64,000 bases of DNA from Mimachlamys varia (Eukaryota; Mollusca; Bivalvia; Pectinida; Pectinidae), in contig OX392534.1 in the NCBI GenBank assembly GCA_947623455.1, positions 40,181,426 through 40,245,425 of the forward strand, written 5' to 3'. Below the pieces are notes generated by a model. It was not told where the DNA came from, searched no databases, and saw only the letters and a list, made by a program, of their open reading frames with translations. Position numbers and translations under genes: made by a program. Below, in pieces: positions 1 to 12,100 of the stretch (positions are counted from its first letter, which is position 1; each line of letters starts with the position of its first letter).

Positions 1-481
1 CAACATAAAAAAACTCCGCTGCGAAGAATATATGTAAAGACGATGAAATATGGCTTGAATTGAAAAAAAAATTTCAACAATCTTGAAACCAATGTTAATT
101 TTTGATAGTTATTTTTGTGAAATACATTATGTAATTGTATAATGTCTAATACTAAGTAAGGTACATTTGTATGGTGGTTGATGTGTATTGTGTGCTGGTC
201 TTTGGTCAATTGTATCGATAGGTCGGTTGCTGTGATAAGAGTTGTTTTGGCCAGCACAGAAGCTGATACTTAGCTCATCCTTTTGTTTCCACCATCACCA
301 TCCTCATTTCATTGAATGCCTTGTGTGATGTTCTGAGAGCCCTCCTGTGTGAGGAAAACAAATTTTTCATGGACTGACCCCAGGGTTCCCTAACCCTAGT
401 AGCTCCAACTAAAATAACTGGTCATAATTAAAATAAGTCTGTGTTGTTTTGTTGTGGTGATCAGTGAATGCTATTTTATGA

Positions 482-990
482 TGATGATCAGTGACGTTTC
501 TAATTTTCCTATTGTGACCTTTTCCTTTTTTGATAGCATCTCCATCCTATGGTGTTTATATGTCGTAGTTGATTTGCTATTCTAGGGCTTGCTTTGAATA
601 TCCAGATTTTCTTGATAGACGGCACAGAGAGAGTTGCATGTTGATGTAGACTATGGGCAAGTTTTCTTGTCGCCATTTTGATCTCATCGAGAAATATTCT
701 ATATCTTTTTTGTGATATGAAAATGTGGGCTTACTTGTTGTGTTTGACAATGATGACTCGGTTCTCATTTTGAGGATTGATGCTTACTTTGATGTGACCA
801 AAATTTACATGACGGATGTCGTCGATGAAGCAGAAGACGCTTATTCTTCCGTAACACCTGGTCTTATTCTCTTGTACGTTTAAGAGGGTCTCCATGTAAA
901 TATTTCCGTTGTTCCTATGTTGCCTTCAGTTTAATTGATTTTGAGTAGGGATAATGATTTTCTTGTACGTTTTGGTATTCTCTGATTTTT
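482..990 (+). mobile_element. Penelope-like element relic: C-terminal RT part plus 3' tail
   Basis: Begins in the part of the reverse-transcriptase frame equivalent to YDKRDDF...NFPF, continues through a degraded KFYGRH-like segment and ends in the family tail with GTCGTCGATGAAGCAGAAG and a TTTTGGTATTCTCTGATTTTT terminus. Stops and frameshifts are present. The same tail recurs at least ten times in the window. Confidence 0.7.
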
Positions 991-2729
991 TACATGATTA
1001 TGATAACGTTTTACATAAAAAAGAATAAATCAAAAGCTTTTCAAACTTACAACGAGGCCTGTCAACGATGAAAGGATAGATCGGGTATTGTCCGAAGATT
1101 CAATACCTAAAAGCGAAATATAACAAAGGAAATTGAAAATATACCATAAACATAACCACCTTTTAAATCATATTAACTTTTTATTTAGATTCATTTATCT
1201 ATGTACGACAACGTGGAGAAGTCAAATCAATAAAAGGAATCAATCAATTTGTCATAAAAGTGCAACCAGGTCGAAACGCGAGATTTCCTTCTGCCTTTTT
1301 GAGTAATATAGCCATGTCAGTAAAGCTCATACTGACATAGTCATTATTAATACATTTGGAGATCAATTGTAACGAATCTATTATAGTACCGAAATTGGAA
1401 TTTCCTCAATACTTTGAGATACACGTAACATAATAAGACGACACAATCAGCTCTTTGTCTTCAGTAGTCTGTTTTTAGCACATAAACAATAAACGCTGAT
1501 GTCATGTTTGAACAACTCCGTGTAAATCATTACTTGGCATACATACAGAGAACTCCTTAATGGTAAATTCCAAACATTCTAACCTTAGACTTGACAAATA
1601 TTTGGAGGTTTAAAATTTAAAGAAATATATTTTTGTTTGTTCTCTAGAAAATGATATAGGATACCAACCAGTGTCACAGACCGCTTGTTTAAAAGTGTAA
1701 TGAGCGCGCAACGGTGACTTAAAGCTAAAACTGAATAAAATGTATCCCGCATCTCTATCACATTCTGTTTTCCAAACCGTCCAATTCCATAGGTAGTTTT
1801 AATTTTAACCATTGTTCTTACCATCTGTATAAGGTTAGTTCATATTTCTAAGATCCATTGTAAATTATACTAGGAACCAAATTCAAATGTTTTCATGTAC
1901 ATGAAAACAATTTTTATATTGCCCACAATATATCAATACTGCTCTGACTTCATCGTCGATCGTTCATATTTTTTCAACCGTGTAGATCTCCGTTCTTGTA
2001 CATTCCTAAACTCGGCAGCATTTATGATTACTATTAATTTGTAAAACTGAAACTGTAGACAGTGGATTGTTTCATGTTGTACATTACACATGAGACTATC
2101 GGACAATCTAACCAAACTCTCTAATTAAAAACATCATACATAATCAATAATAAATATTCGACTTGGTGAAGGATTCACTATCATTTTTCTTTGATAAAAA
2201 TACAAAAACCTTTTCATGATATCTTCCTGGCATGCATATCGAGTCATAACGACTACATGCATTACATAGGCTCCGTTAATATTCTTATCACAAGGGATAT
2301 CATTATTGTCTTTCTACCAGGTAAGAAAGGTACTTACAATAACATGGGTTTTAGTAAAACACTTATTAGAATACGTGTTGTACAATGTATTGCCTTCGTT
2401 CTATTTCTGTAGCATTGTTTATGACTGCGTAATTATTCTATTTTTATTCAAACTCGTAAGACCGTTTTTGAAAGCTTTGTGACGATTTTACAGAATATCC
2501 AATTGCGCATGTCTATAGGAAGTATAAAACTGAAACACCACTGGTGTTTTTGTCATAACACTACGTTTCCTTATATCAATCAGCACAGTATTGATGCATT
2601 ATGCCGCCTCTCAAGTAAGTAAACATTATTACTTTTACAACATTTTATTATTTTCAGATATTCCTACAGAAGGAAGAATAACATATGCTTGTTTTAATTG
2701 TAAATTACAAAACAGATATATTCTTTGAC
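991..2729. other. No recognisable feature
   Basis: AT-rich sequence with only short random-looking ORFs on both strands (for example 1585-1824 minus). No splice-consistent exons, repeats shared with the rest of the window, or RNA genes were seen. Confidence 0.5.
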
Positions 2730-2733
2730 TTAA

Positions 2734-5169
2734 AGGATTTGTGCAACGAAAAATGAAAATTTTATATTTGGTAAAAGTAGTATTGTAAAACCATAATAAC
2801 ATACCCTGACTATCGAGCGGGGTATGGTTTTCTTGCATTGACACGAAATTCGGGTCTTACGCCTTTGACCTCTCAAGCGAAACTAGAGATAATGGTTCGT
2901 GATCGCGTGACGTCATCTTAGTACAAGGACTCCTCAATCTAACCTTTGCTGCTTACATTCTTATATTAGGTCTGCTGATTACCGACCTAAACTACTGTAA
3001 TTTTGGTAACATTCAGCATGCTAGATACATATAGTGATGTAGCTGGTGTTAGAGTTGGCCTTGATATTTTATCCACATTAAAAAAATATTTATAGAGCTA
3101 CAGAATTATTTGTCGCTCTCTAAGACGGACAAGTAGACATACAGTTGTGGTATCGCACAACGCACCAAAAACTGCGGGCGTTCATCGTGCATACATCGTG
3201 CACACATCGTTCGCCCATGGTGCGCACAACTGGGCGATCTAAAGATCGTGTGTTTATGTGTGCGATAGAATCGCACACACGCACCATTTGGTACAATTGG
3301 TCGATACATATTACGGAATGAAAAACATATGGAACCCTCTTGTCCAAAAACTATTTAAATTCGCATCATATTTATTGGGATTATGTGAATTTAACAATAT
3401 ACAGTAAACAGTATTACAGTGACCATGAGACAGCCAAGTGCGGGTTTAGCTAACAGGTAACAGAATAGGTAAATAACATGCCAGAGTTTTACCTGTCCCG
3501 TGTGCGGCGATCCGCTCCGACAGCCATTACTGAGCGACCGTTATGAAAACAAACTGGACTCTTATAATTAGTTATTTGAAAACCCCCTCCCCGACAATTT
3601 ACCTGTGTTTTCACACCTAGGCGAGTGTTGTAAGTGCCCCGGGCCAGAGACATCTACATATATTGTCCATGTACAGGTGCAGTGTATAACTTGGTAAACA
3701 CTGGCAATATTTACTTGAATGAGAACTTGTCAATATGTGTTGAAAGTTTACATGTGTCTATTTGGTTTTTTTCAACAACTACAGAAAGACTATTACCAAT
3801 TGATGAAATATACAGATAGAACTATCAGCTCATGTAAATAGTTACAATAAAGAAATATGTTTAAAACATCTAGCTCGAAACCGTATATATTGTTAAACCA
3901 TTTCTAAATTTATATCAACCACGATTGTCATCGCACAATGTTAGTTTATCGAGCGCCCACATGTGCGTTAGAACGCATCGTTCGCACATCGTGCATACAC
4001 CGTTCGCCCATCGTGCGCCCACCGTACATCGTGTAACATTGTGCGATCCCACAACTGTACCAGGGAAGCGACATCAGCACAGAAAACATTGTTAACACGC
4101 ATATGTTACTACGGATCGACAGAACGGTAAATATAATTTAACTATCTAAAAATGTTCCTGTAAATTTAAAATGTATTTGGTTAAACTACCAACAAATGAA
4201 ATCAGAACCCCATAAATATACATTACATTATATATAACATCATGAATATATTAAACATGGTACAATTATGACAGGGAATTCACAACATGTATAATAAGAC
4301 ATCTATTGTATACTTTCCCTAATGTGTTAACTGACCAAATGTATAAGATTGCAATTACATGTACCGATCGTCTTTTTACCTCTAACCGTCACGCATCCCT
4401 TTGATATCCTAGGTAAGTCATTGCATACCTGTGATGACCCCAGGGTTTATTTGTATTAGGTAACTAGCACTTCAGTTCACATTAATGATCAATTTAAAAG
4501 ACTTCTTGTTGAAAATCGGAAATAGACACCCTCGACACCCAATTACAAATACGTATATAAAATGTATATTGCTTTTTACATAGAGGAAAATGCGAAAATC
4601 ATTTAAAATCACTTAAAATGCTACATTTTACCTGTCTTATCCAGGTGAATTCACTGACCAATCAACTTATTATCGTCACGCTTGTGTTAGATCACTTATC
4701 CTTTGTGAATGGCACACCCGTAATTTGTAATGTGTCGATCTCTTGACTACTTTATTCTTAGGGATAACGAACGAAATAAGCATTCAAATACCCCACAAAA
4801 CACCATTATAGCAAATACAAGTTAAAAGTATGCATGGACTTTCATTTTAAAAAGTATATTCTACCTATAATATGTATCAGTATGGAACTATAACAACAAT
4901 ATTTGCTGTTATACACGTTATACATATTCAATGTTTATGTAAGCAAACAGTGTAATATGGCGTTATTTTCCCGTTCTAAGATGACGTCACAAGGGTAGTG
5001 GCCTCGTTCTGGGTCACAAAATATGCATAATTTAGATGTCGGCGAAAATGATATAATCGTGTCAACATAAAGTAAACAGACAATGCGTGCAAGATTAGGT
5101 GTTTGAATATGGTTTTAAAACATGACTTTTATCAAATATAAAATTTTCATTTTTCTTTGCACAAATCCT
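2734..5169. mobile_element. TTAA-flanked non-autonomous DNA transposon, copy A (piggyBac-like)
   Basis: Flanked by TTAA at 2730-2733 and 5170-5173. Terminal inverted repeats of about 45 bp start AGGATTTGTGCAACG and differ at two positions between ends. No transposase ORF is present, so it is non-autonomous. TTAA target duplication is the hallmark of piggyBac; the terminus lacks the usual CCC start, so the assignment is by target site only. A 916-bp MITE is nested at 3142-4057. Confidence 0.75.
3142..4057. mobile_element. 916-bp MITE with TA target duplication, nested in copy A
   Basis: Ends CAGTTGTGG...CCACAACTG flanked by TA. Subterminal arms carry many repeats of CATCGTGC/CGTTCGCCC-type motifs in opposite orientation at the two ends. 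Copy B has the uninterrupted target (ACATACCAG at about 6681), so the boundaries are exact. No ORF encodes a transposase; TA duplication suggests mobilisation by a Tc1/mariner-class enzyme. Confidence 0.75.
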
Positions 5170-5264
5170 TTAAACAAATCTTTAATATTTACAGGTAAAA
5201 TTCATTTTTTGACATATCAGTAAATGGTCATAAATCATAATTTCTTAGTTTTCGTTACATATGG

Positions 5265-6000
5265 TACCTGTTCCGATTAGTTCTTTCGCAAAATCAGCCT
5301 CGTAAGAACACACAAAAAGTCAGCAAAGAGTGGGGCACAGTTTGTTTCCATGGAAATGTCAACAGTCTGCTTGAAATCTTCAACTCAACAAAACTATTAT
5401 CAACAAGGAAAAATCATATATATGTATCGTCGTCCACCTTTCTTTGAAAAGAAAGCTCTCATAATGAGAGATCGAAGACGTTCTTTCAGTTTTGTATGAG
5501 GTATGGTAGGATAGAAAAAATCAAATGTTTTGATAGACGAAACATTTTTGAAGGGGGTGCTCAAGATTATTCAGAAGATCTTTCGAGTTTTTCAAATTAA
5601 ATCATCATACCATTAATTCCACTTCTGGAGTATACAGTGTTACAATAAAAAAAAAACTAGTTAGAGAATACCGAATCGTTAACAAAGCAATGATCCGAAC
5701 TCAAAATCGATTGAACTAAGAGCAAAAAGGGAAAGGTCCACACGGAGACCCTCATAAAAGAACGAGAGAATAAGACCAGGTTTTCCGCAAGAGTAAGCGT
5801 ATTCTGCTTTATCGATGACACCCGCTATGTAAATTTTGGTCCCATCCAAGTAGCAATCAATCCTCAAAATGAGAACCGAGTCATCATTGTCAATCACAAC
5901 AAGTAATCACACTAATAAGCATACCCAAAGACGCCCATCTTCATTTCACACAAGGACTTTGCAGAATATTTCTCGCTGTTCAAACAATGTCATTTTCTGA
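5265..6000 (-). mobile_element. Penelope-like relic with tail segment placed 5' of the RT core
   Basis: On the minus strand the family tail (about 5990-5653, with the inverted GTCGTCGATG region and a GAGAATACCGAATCG terminus) directly precedes a degraded RT core (about 5640-5265, containing the AFF-MKG and DFxTLYTT region). Tail-before-core is the arrangement left by tandem Penelope copies (pseudo-LTR). Frames are broken. Confidence 0.6.
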
Positions 6001-6262
6001 TCAATCATACAACTAAAATATCCATAATCATATCCATATGTTACAATAATTACACTAAGCTGACACAATCGATTATCAAACCTTGTTAGGAACCTAGAGT
6101 TTTAGCACTATAGTCATTTCGTACTTTTCGGTTCCCGGTTAAAACCCACTGCCTTGTGCAATCCGTTTTTAATTATTGATTTAATTATGTACATTGGACT
6201 TCTTTAATAGCAATACTACAATATATTTTACTTAAATAAATAAGGGAGTACCGAAGCGTTAA

Positions 6263-8443
6263 AGGATTTGTGCAACGAAAAATGAAAATTTTATATTTGG
6301 TAAAAGTAGTATTGTAAAAACCATAATAACATGCCCTGACGATCGCGCGGGGTCTGGTTTTCTTGCATTGACACGAAATTCGGGTCATACGCCTTTGACC
6401 TCTCAAGCCAAACTAGAGATAATGAGTTCGTTGGTCACGTGATCGCGTGACGTCATCTTAGTACAACGACTCCTCAATCTTACCATACCGGCTTACATTC
6501 TTGTATTAGGTCCGCTGATTACCAACCTAAAATACTGTAATTTTGGCAACATTCAGCATGCCAGATACATATAGTGATGTAGTTGGTAACATTATAGTTT
6601 GCCTTGATATTTTATCCACATAATAAAACATGTTTATAGAGCTACAGAATTATTTGTCACTTTCAGAGACGGACAAGTAAACATACCAGAGAAAGCGACA
6701 TCAGGACAGAAAACATTGTCACAACGCATATATATGTTACTTTGACTCGAAAACGGGAAATACAATCTATCTAAAAATGCTATTGTAAATTATACATGTA
6801 TTCGGTTTAAATACCAACAAACGAAATCAGAACCCCATAAATATACATTATATATTACATCATATTTATATTAACACGGTACAATTATGACAGGGAATTC
6901 ACAACATGTATAATAATATGTATCATGTCTTTTTACGGAATTAAATTACAAGGTTGGGATCACCGTAGATACAAGTTAATACGAAAGTATTTATTTTCAT
7001 TTATTTATGTCATCTCAGAAATGCAAACAATTTTAAGATGTGATTATTTTATTTGTGGTATGGAACATTCCCATCTTAGATTTGCCTAAAAAAAACCGGA
7101 CTTTCGATAGTATTCCCGTGTCGATCTCTGCATGGGATAATTCGGGAATATCGCTTCTTTATTAAGTTCCATGTCGGTGACAGTTTTCACCTATCCACCG
7201 CAACGATTGCACTAGCGAAGTTTTTTTTCCTAATTGATATTTTTTCCAGTGAATACAAAATATATGTATAGTGGGCGAAATAATGTACATCGCAATGTAC
7301 ATTTAATTATTATCTGAGATAATTTGACAGGGTGTCAATCTATTGTATACCTTTCCTTATGTGTTAATTGACCAAATGTATAAGATTATAATTGCATGTA
7401 CCGATCGTCTTATTTACATCTACCGGCCGCCGCGCGCATCTCTTTGATATCTCAGGTAAGTCATTTCACAGCTGTGATGACCTCAGGGGTTATTTGCATT
7501 AGGTAACTAGCAAAGATGAAGCTGAAGAATTTATGTAATATCTAATATTAAGAAAATGTTTATTATTGTAATTCGGATATAGACACACTGGACGTTCCGA
7601 TCGCCCCGATTACATACTATTTTACACGTACCGTAAAATGCGAAAATAATTTGGAAATAAACATTAATTCTGGTTTTTTTCGTCAAATCGGTATAAATAT
7701 AAAGTTGGTTGCCTGGTGTACGTGTGTACGTGTATAAAATAAAATTGAAAAAAAAAAATTGAAAAAAAAATTGAATTGAAATTGAATTGTATCGTTTTTA
7801 TGACTCTGGTACGGGTTTCGTCGCCCTGACTGATGTCAGTATATATAGCAGTATAAAGGTAAAATGTTACCATCTACTTGTCTTATCAAGGTGAATTCAC
7901 TGACCAATCAACTAATTAGTGTCACGCTTGTGTTAGATCACTAATCCCCTGTGAATGGCACGCCCGTGATTTGTAATGTTTCGACAGGGTGTCGATCTCT
8001 TGACCACTATATTCTTCGGGATGACGAACGAAATTAGCATACAAATGTCCCACAAAACACCATTTTGGCCAATGCAAGTTAAAAGTATGCATGGACTTTC
8101 GTATTAAAAAGTACATTGTACGTAATGTACATATGTATGTATCAGTATGTAACTATCACAACAATATTTGCTGTTATACACGTTATACATATACAAGGTT
8201 TATGTAAGCAAACAGTGTAATATGGCGATAGCTTGATTTTCCCGGACTAAGATGACGTCACAGGGGGAGTGGCCTCGTTCTGGGTCACAAAATATGCATA
8301 ATTTAGAGGTCGGTGAAAATGACCTAATAATCGTGTCACCACAAAGTAACCAGACCACGCTTGCAAGATTGGGTGTTAGAATATGGTTTTAAAACATGAC
8401 TTTTACCAAATATAAAATTTTCATTTTTCGTTGCACAAATCCT
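6263..8443. mobile_element. TTAA-flanked non-autonomous DNA transposon, copy B (piggyBac-like)
   Basis: Flanked by TTAA at 6259-6262 and 8444-8447, with the same AGGATTTGTGCAACG inverted ends as copy A. It lacks the nested MITE but has about 400 bp (around 6920-7340) and about 200 bp (around 7650-7860) that copy A does not have. It splits the terminus of a minus-strand Penelope-like relic whose sequence resumes after the right TTAA. Confidence 0.78.
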
Positions 8444-8462
8444 TTAACAAAATCATAATCGA

Positions 8463-9039
8463 ACATAAGAATCACGGGACAAGTTGATTTATATATTTCA
8501 GATATTGATTGTTAACGTTATTCCTGCAAATATTTTGATTAATGTGCTATCTTATGCATTATTTGATTGAATATATTGTATACCTGTGAGGTGTAAGGCA
8601 CTATAGATGGGCTTATTCTAAGCAGATGAACGCTAAGTCAAGTGTGGCTTATCTTGTTATTATATTATTTGATTTTTGTGAAAAGAAAGAAAAGTATTCA
8701 TTCTATAAAGTGATATTTCTCATCAGTGATGGTGTCTACTGCGACTCTTTGCTAGTGTCATCAGTAATAGGTAAAAATATAAGACCTTTTTTAATAAAAA
8801 AAAAGTAATAAAAATAAAATTATGATGAGTGTGTACGTTTTATTGAAATATTTGCGGTTTGGGCGTTATTTTGACCTGGAGGAGTATCCACACAAAGAAT
8901 TGTAAGCGTGATGTATTGTTATGCATTCCCAGGTAGGTTTGCTTGAAACAAATCTGTAGTTTCAAAATATATATACAATTTTTTTCATTTGTTTTCATAC
9001 AATCCAATTCAAACGTAATATTCTTTTTTCATTCACAAA
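8463..9039. other. Region upstream of the gene; no feature recognised
   Basis: Probably holds the promoter or 5' untranslated exons, but no TATA or initiator element could be fixed. The 60-codon ORF at 8626-8808 has no splice-compatible continuation. Confidence 0.35.
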
Positions 9040-9103
9040 ATGATCAGAAATCTGTCAAACAAGACTTTGAGGTTACTGCAAGTGCTAGGATTCACGCAAA
9101 ATG
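9040..9103 (+). CDS. Exon 1 (start codon) of the DED-like membrane protein gene
   Basis: ATG at 9040 has A at -3. It encodes MIRNLSNKTLRLLQVLGFTQ plus one residue and ends in phase 1 at a GTACGT donor. The start was chosen because phase 1 is exactly what exon 2 needs to stay open. The segment is weakly hydrophobic but lacks a convincing signal peptide. An alternative reading uses an AG at 9021-9023 as an acceptor, which would make this an internal exon in another frame. Confidence 0.5.
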
Positions 9104-12100
9104 GTACGTAAGCTTTATTTAAATTAAACGTTGTATTGAAATAAATATGTATCATGTCATTGTTAAAAATTTGTGACAATATTTGTATCAAATTTTATAA
9201 ACGATTAATGTTGAAACCTATCTATCTCCTTTTTCATATTGCAATATTGTATTTCTATAAGATTCGCAATACCAAAAACGGAAAGAGATACAGACAGAGA
9301 GATTGTATCGAGGAAAACCATACAAAAAGAACAAGATTAGTCCGGTAAGTATTAATAATTTCACTTAACATTATAAAAACATAACATACATTTAGCGGCC
9401 GCGTTGGCCTAGTGATTTTGGTGTCTGACATTCTACTCGTAGCCCCAGACACTTAACCGTGAGTTGGAGGCCTACATAGGGCAGTCACCGTGGCCGTGGG
9501 TCGGTGGATTTTCTCCTGGAGCACCGGTGTTCCTCTCCCATTAAAACATCCTTAAATGACCATTTGACGTCAAACCCCAAAACAATTGAAAACATAAATC
9601 AGGTCAGAAGAAAACCAAAGCTAAATCTAATAGTCATAAACATAACCAGAAACATTTGGAAAAGAACATGGGAACTAACGCCCTTGCATTGCGTTTGTTT
9701 ATTGAAATGCATTTATCGTAAACGAGTCCACTTCATTGATAACTCCCTTATATCAATAAAATTCACAGAAGAAACATACAATGTGGTGAGTTATTTTTAT
9801 GATAAATTAATAACCAATGCTTTAAATGTAGATGAACCACTCCAAGTTGGTTTTCTATTTTGTTTTCAAACAAATCGTCTTGTTAGTTAATGTGTAACGA
9901 TAATAAGTAAAATTTAAACATTAAATGAGGTTGAATATGAATTTTTAGGGTTTTCTTTCGCGAATTTCTTTTCGTTGAATAAGGACATGATTCATATAAG
10001 ATGAGAAAAAAAGTGAAAATCAATTTTACCTTATATACACTATAGCAACGCATATTTCAGATAGCAATAAAAAAAATATATCAACCATAAGTGTCATTGG
10101 CTTCATGTTAACATTTTTCTCATCATTTTGTATAATTATACATGTTAGATATGAAGTAACGATGGATGTCAAATATTCTCCATAAACGAACCAAAGAAGC
10201 AGCTGCAGTAGAAAGTTAAAAGTTTTTTTTGTATATGACATTCAACCAAAATATTGATATAACTATGACGTAAGTACATCATCAATTCATTACTAAGTAA
10301 TAGAAATGCCAATGGATTAACCATATAGTCAACTCGATAAATAAGATAGAGAGTTGTCAGCAGCCAGCTGCTCTTCATATTAAAAAAAAGGTCATTCTGA
10401 AAATTACATGGTGAAAATTACCTGATATCACTCATGCTTTTGTGTTGAAGTACATAAACGAAGTAAACAAACAAAGGAATTAATCTTAACAGAGGAAGAA
10501 TAAATGTTTCAAAGCGGAAGAGTAGAGAACAAAGTCTGGAAAGGTTGTTATCGTTCAAAAAATGGGTACGGTATGCCCATGTTGTGGATGAGTGCCGCGT
10601 TTTCTTCAGTATTGTAAGTTGCATGTATATTCATATTTATTTGTGTGATAAATAAGATCTTCTTTCTTACACATTAACAGTACAGTCCTGTTCTGCCGAC
10701 CATTTCTCAGAAAACACAGGAATCTTATCCACGACAAATAGAGGTATGTTGTTGAATTACTGTAAATATGCTATGCAAAGAATATCACGTATATATTAAT
10801 TATTATTTACAGTTTTCAATTACGCTGATGCAATTTATTTTTGCAACTTATAGATGTTTGAAATCGCAACCGAATTCGAACTGCCGGCAGCATTTCGAAC
10901 AGAACACTCTGAATCTGAACAAACACTCAGGGCAGATATGGATGTAAGTAAACTATTTATTCTAAATTTATTACTAACGTTTATTATTCTCAGTATTCAC
11001 TGAAGGATTCTCAAATACTTATTTCAAATATAGCTCCTTTTGATAAGAGCGAAGCTAATTTTATATCTCTTACTTAGGTTCCTTCAAAAAGCATTCCCAT
11101 TAGAATTTCATGTGATTTTTTATCAATATTCCGATTTCGATTCAAAACATTTAGAAATATACTTAGTCATAATTTCCATTTTTAATGGTCTCGATTTCCT
11201 GGATACAACTTGGAGAAGGTAAACTCATATGATTTTCATCACTCAGTTACTTTATTCAGGGCATTAAGAAATTCATATAGCGGAAAACTATAAGGTGTCA
11301 TTGATGGTAAGTGAACAGCCCGGAAACGTCCAATTATTTAGCATATACTATCCAATCCTAATCAGATGGTCGTCGAACCATCGCCATTCAATCACTGATC
11401 TCACAATTTCAGTTATCTCTCATCAAGCCAATCCTACGGCTCTCAGATGCACATCAGACACATCACACAAATACTATTTTGGTTGTTTTTTTAAGTGACT
11501 GACAAAATCGCTATTGAATCCATCTTTCCATGTATCGCTGAAAAGTGTCATATGTTATCATGGGTCACATGATCAAACCACCGTTATCTAATTCCAACCT
11601 AAGACAATCAGAAACGACATATGCTTTGTATTTACACCAGTTGTGTTGTTTCTGAGGTCATTGATTTACGAGTTGTTTGATCCTACCGTATTCCGATGTT
11701 ATATCTTGGCCCATATGTTAATATCAAATGGGCCAAATAAAAGGTTGACCATAGTCTATGGTAAGGCAGAGCTAACTTACAAGGGCAGAATGTTATCAAG
11801 TTTGTTCAAATAACAATGGAACAGATAAGACAAGTGAACTTATTTCTAATTTGTTTATTTTCAAAGTTTTTGCACATTACAATTGTACACATATGACAGT
11901 GTTACACAATATATTCCACTTGCACTCACCTTCATGATACTCTATTCACCCTTTTTAAGTGTCATTTCATTTATAGTAATGCTGTATAGAAAGGATAGAA
12001 AAATCAGATATAGAGGAACAGAAATAAAAATAAAGAATGAGAAGAAAAACAAAAAAAAAAAAAAAAATGAAAGAAATGAAGAAAGAAGAAAGAAAGAAAG

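Noticed and set aside
7802..7840. Possible hammerhead on the minus strand (GACGAAACCC with GTC/GAC stem)
   Set aside because: The stem II pairs and GAAAC are present, but the CUGANGA core is replaced by GACATCA and stem I does not form.
9154..9348. Continuous ORF covering exon 2 in another frame
   Set aside because: That frame ends in phase 2 and runs into a stop in exon 3, whereas the phase-1 entry from exon 1 continues through the whole gene.
9504..9890. 128-codon ORF on the + strand
   Set aside because: Starts inside a SINE-like repeat in intron 2 and has no compatible phase or domain.
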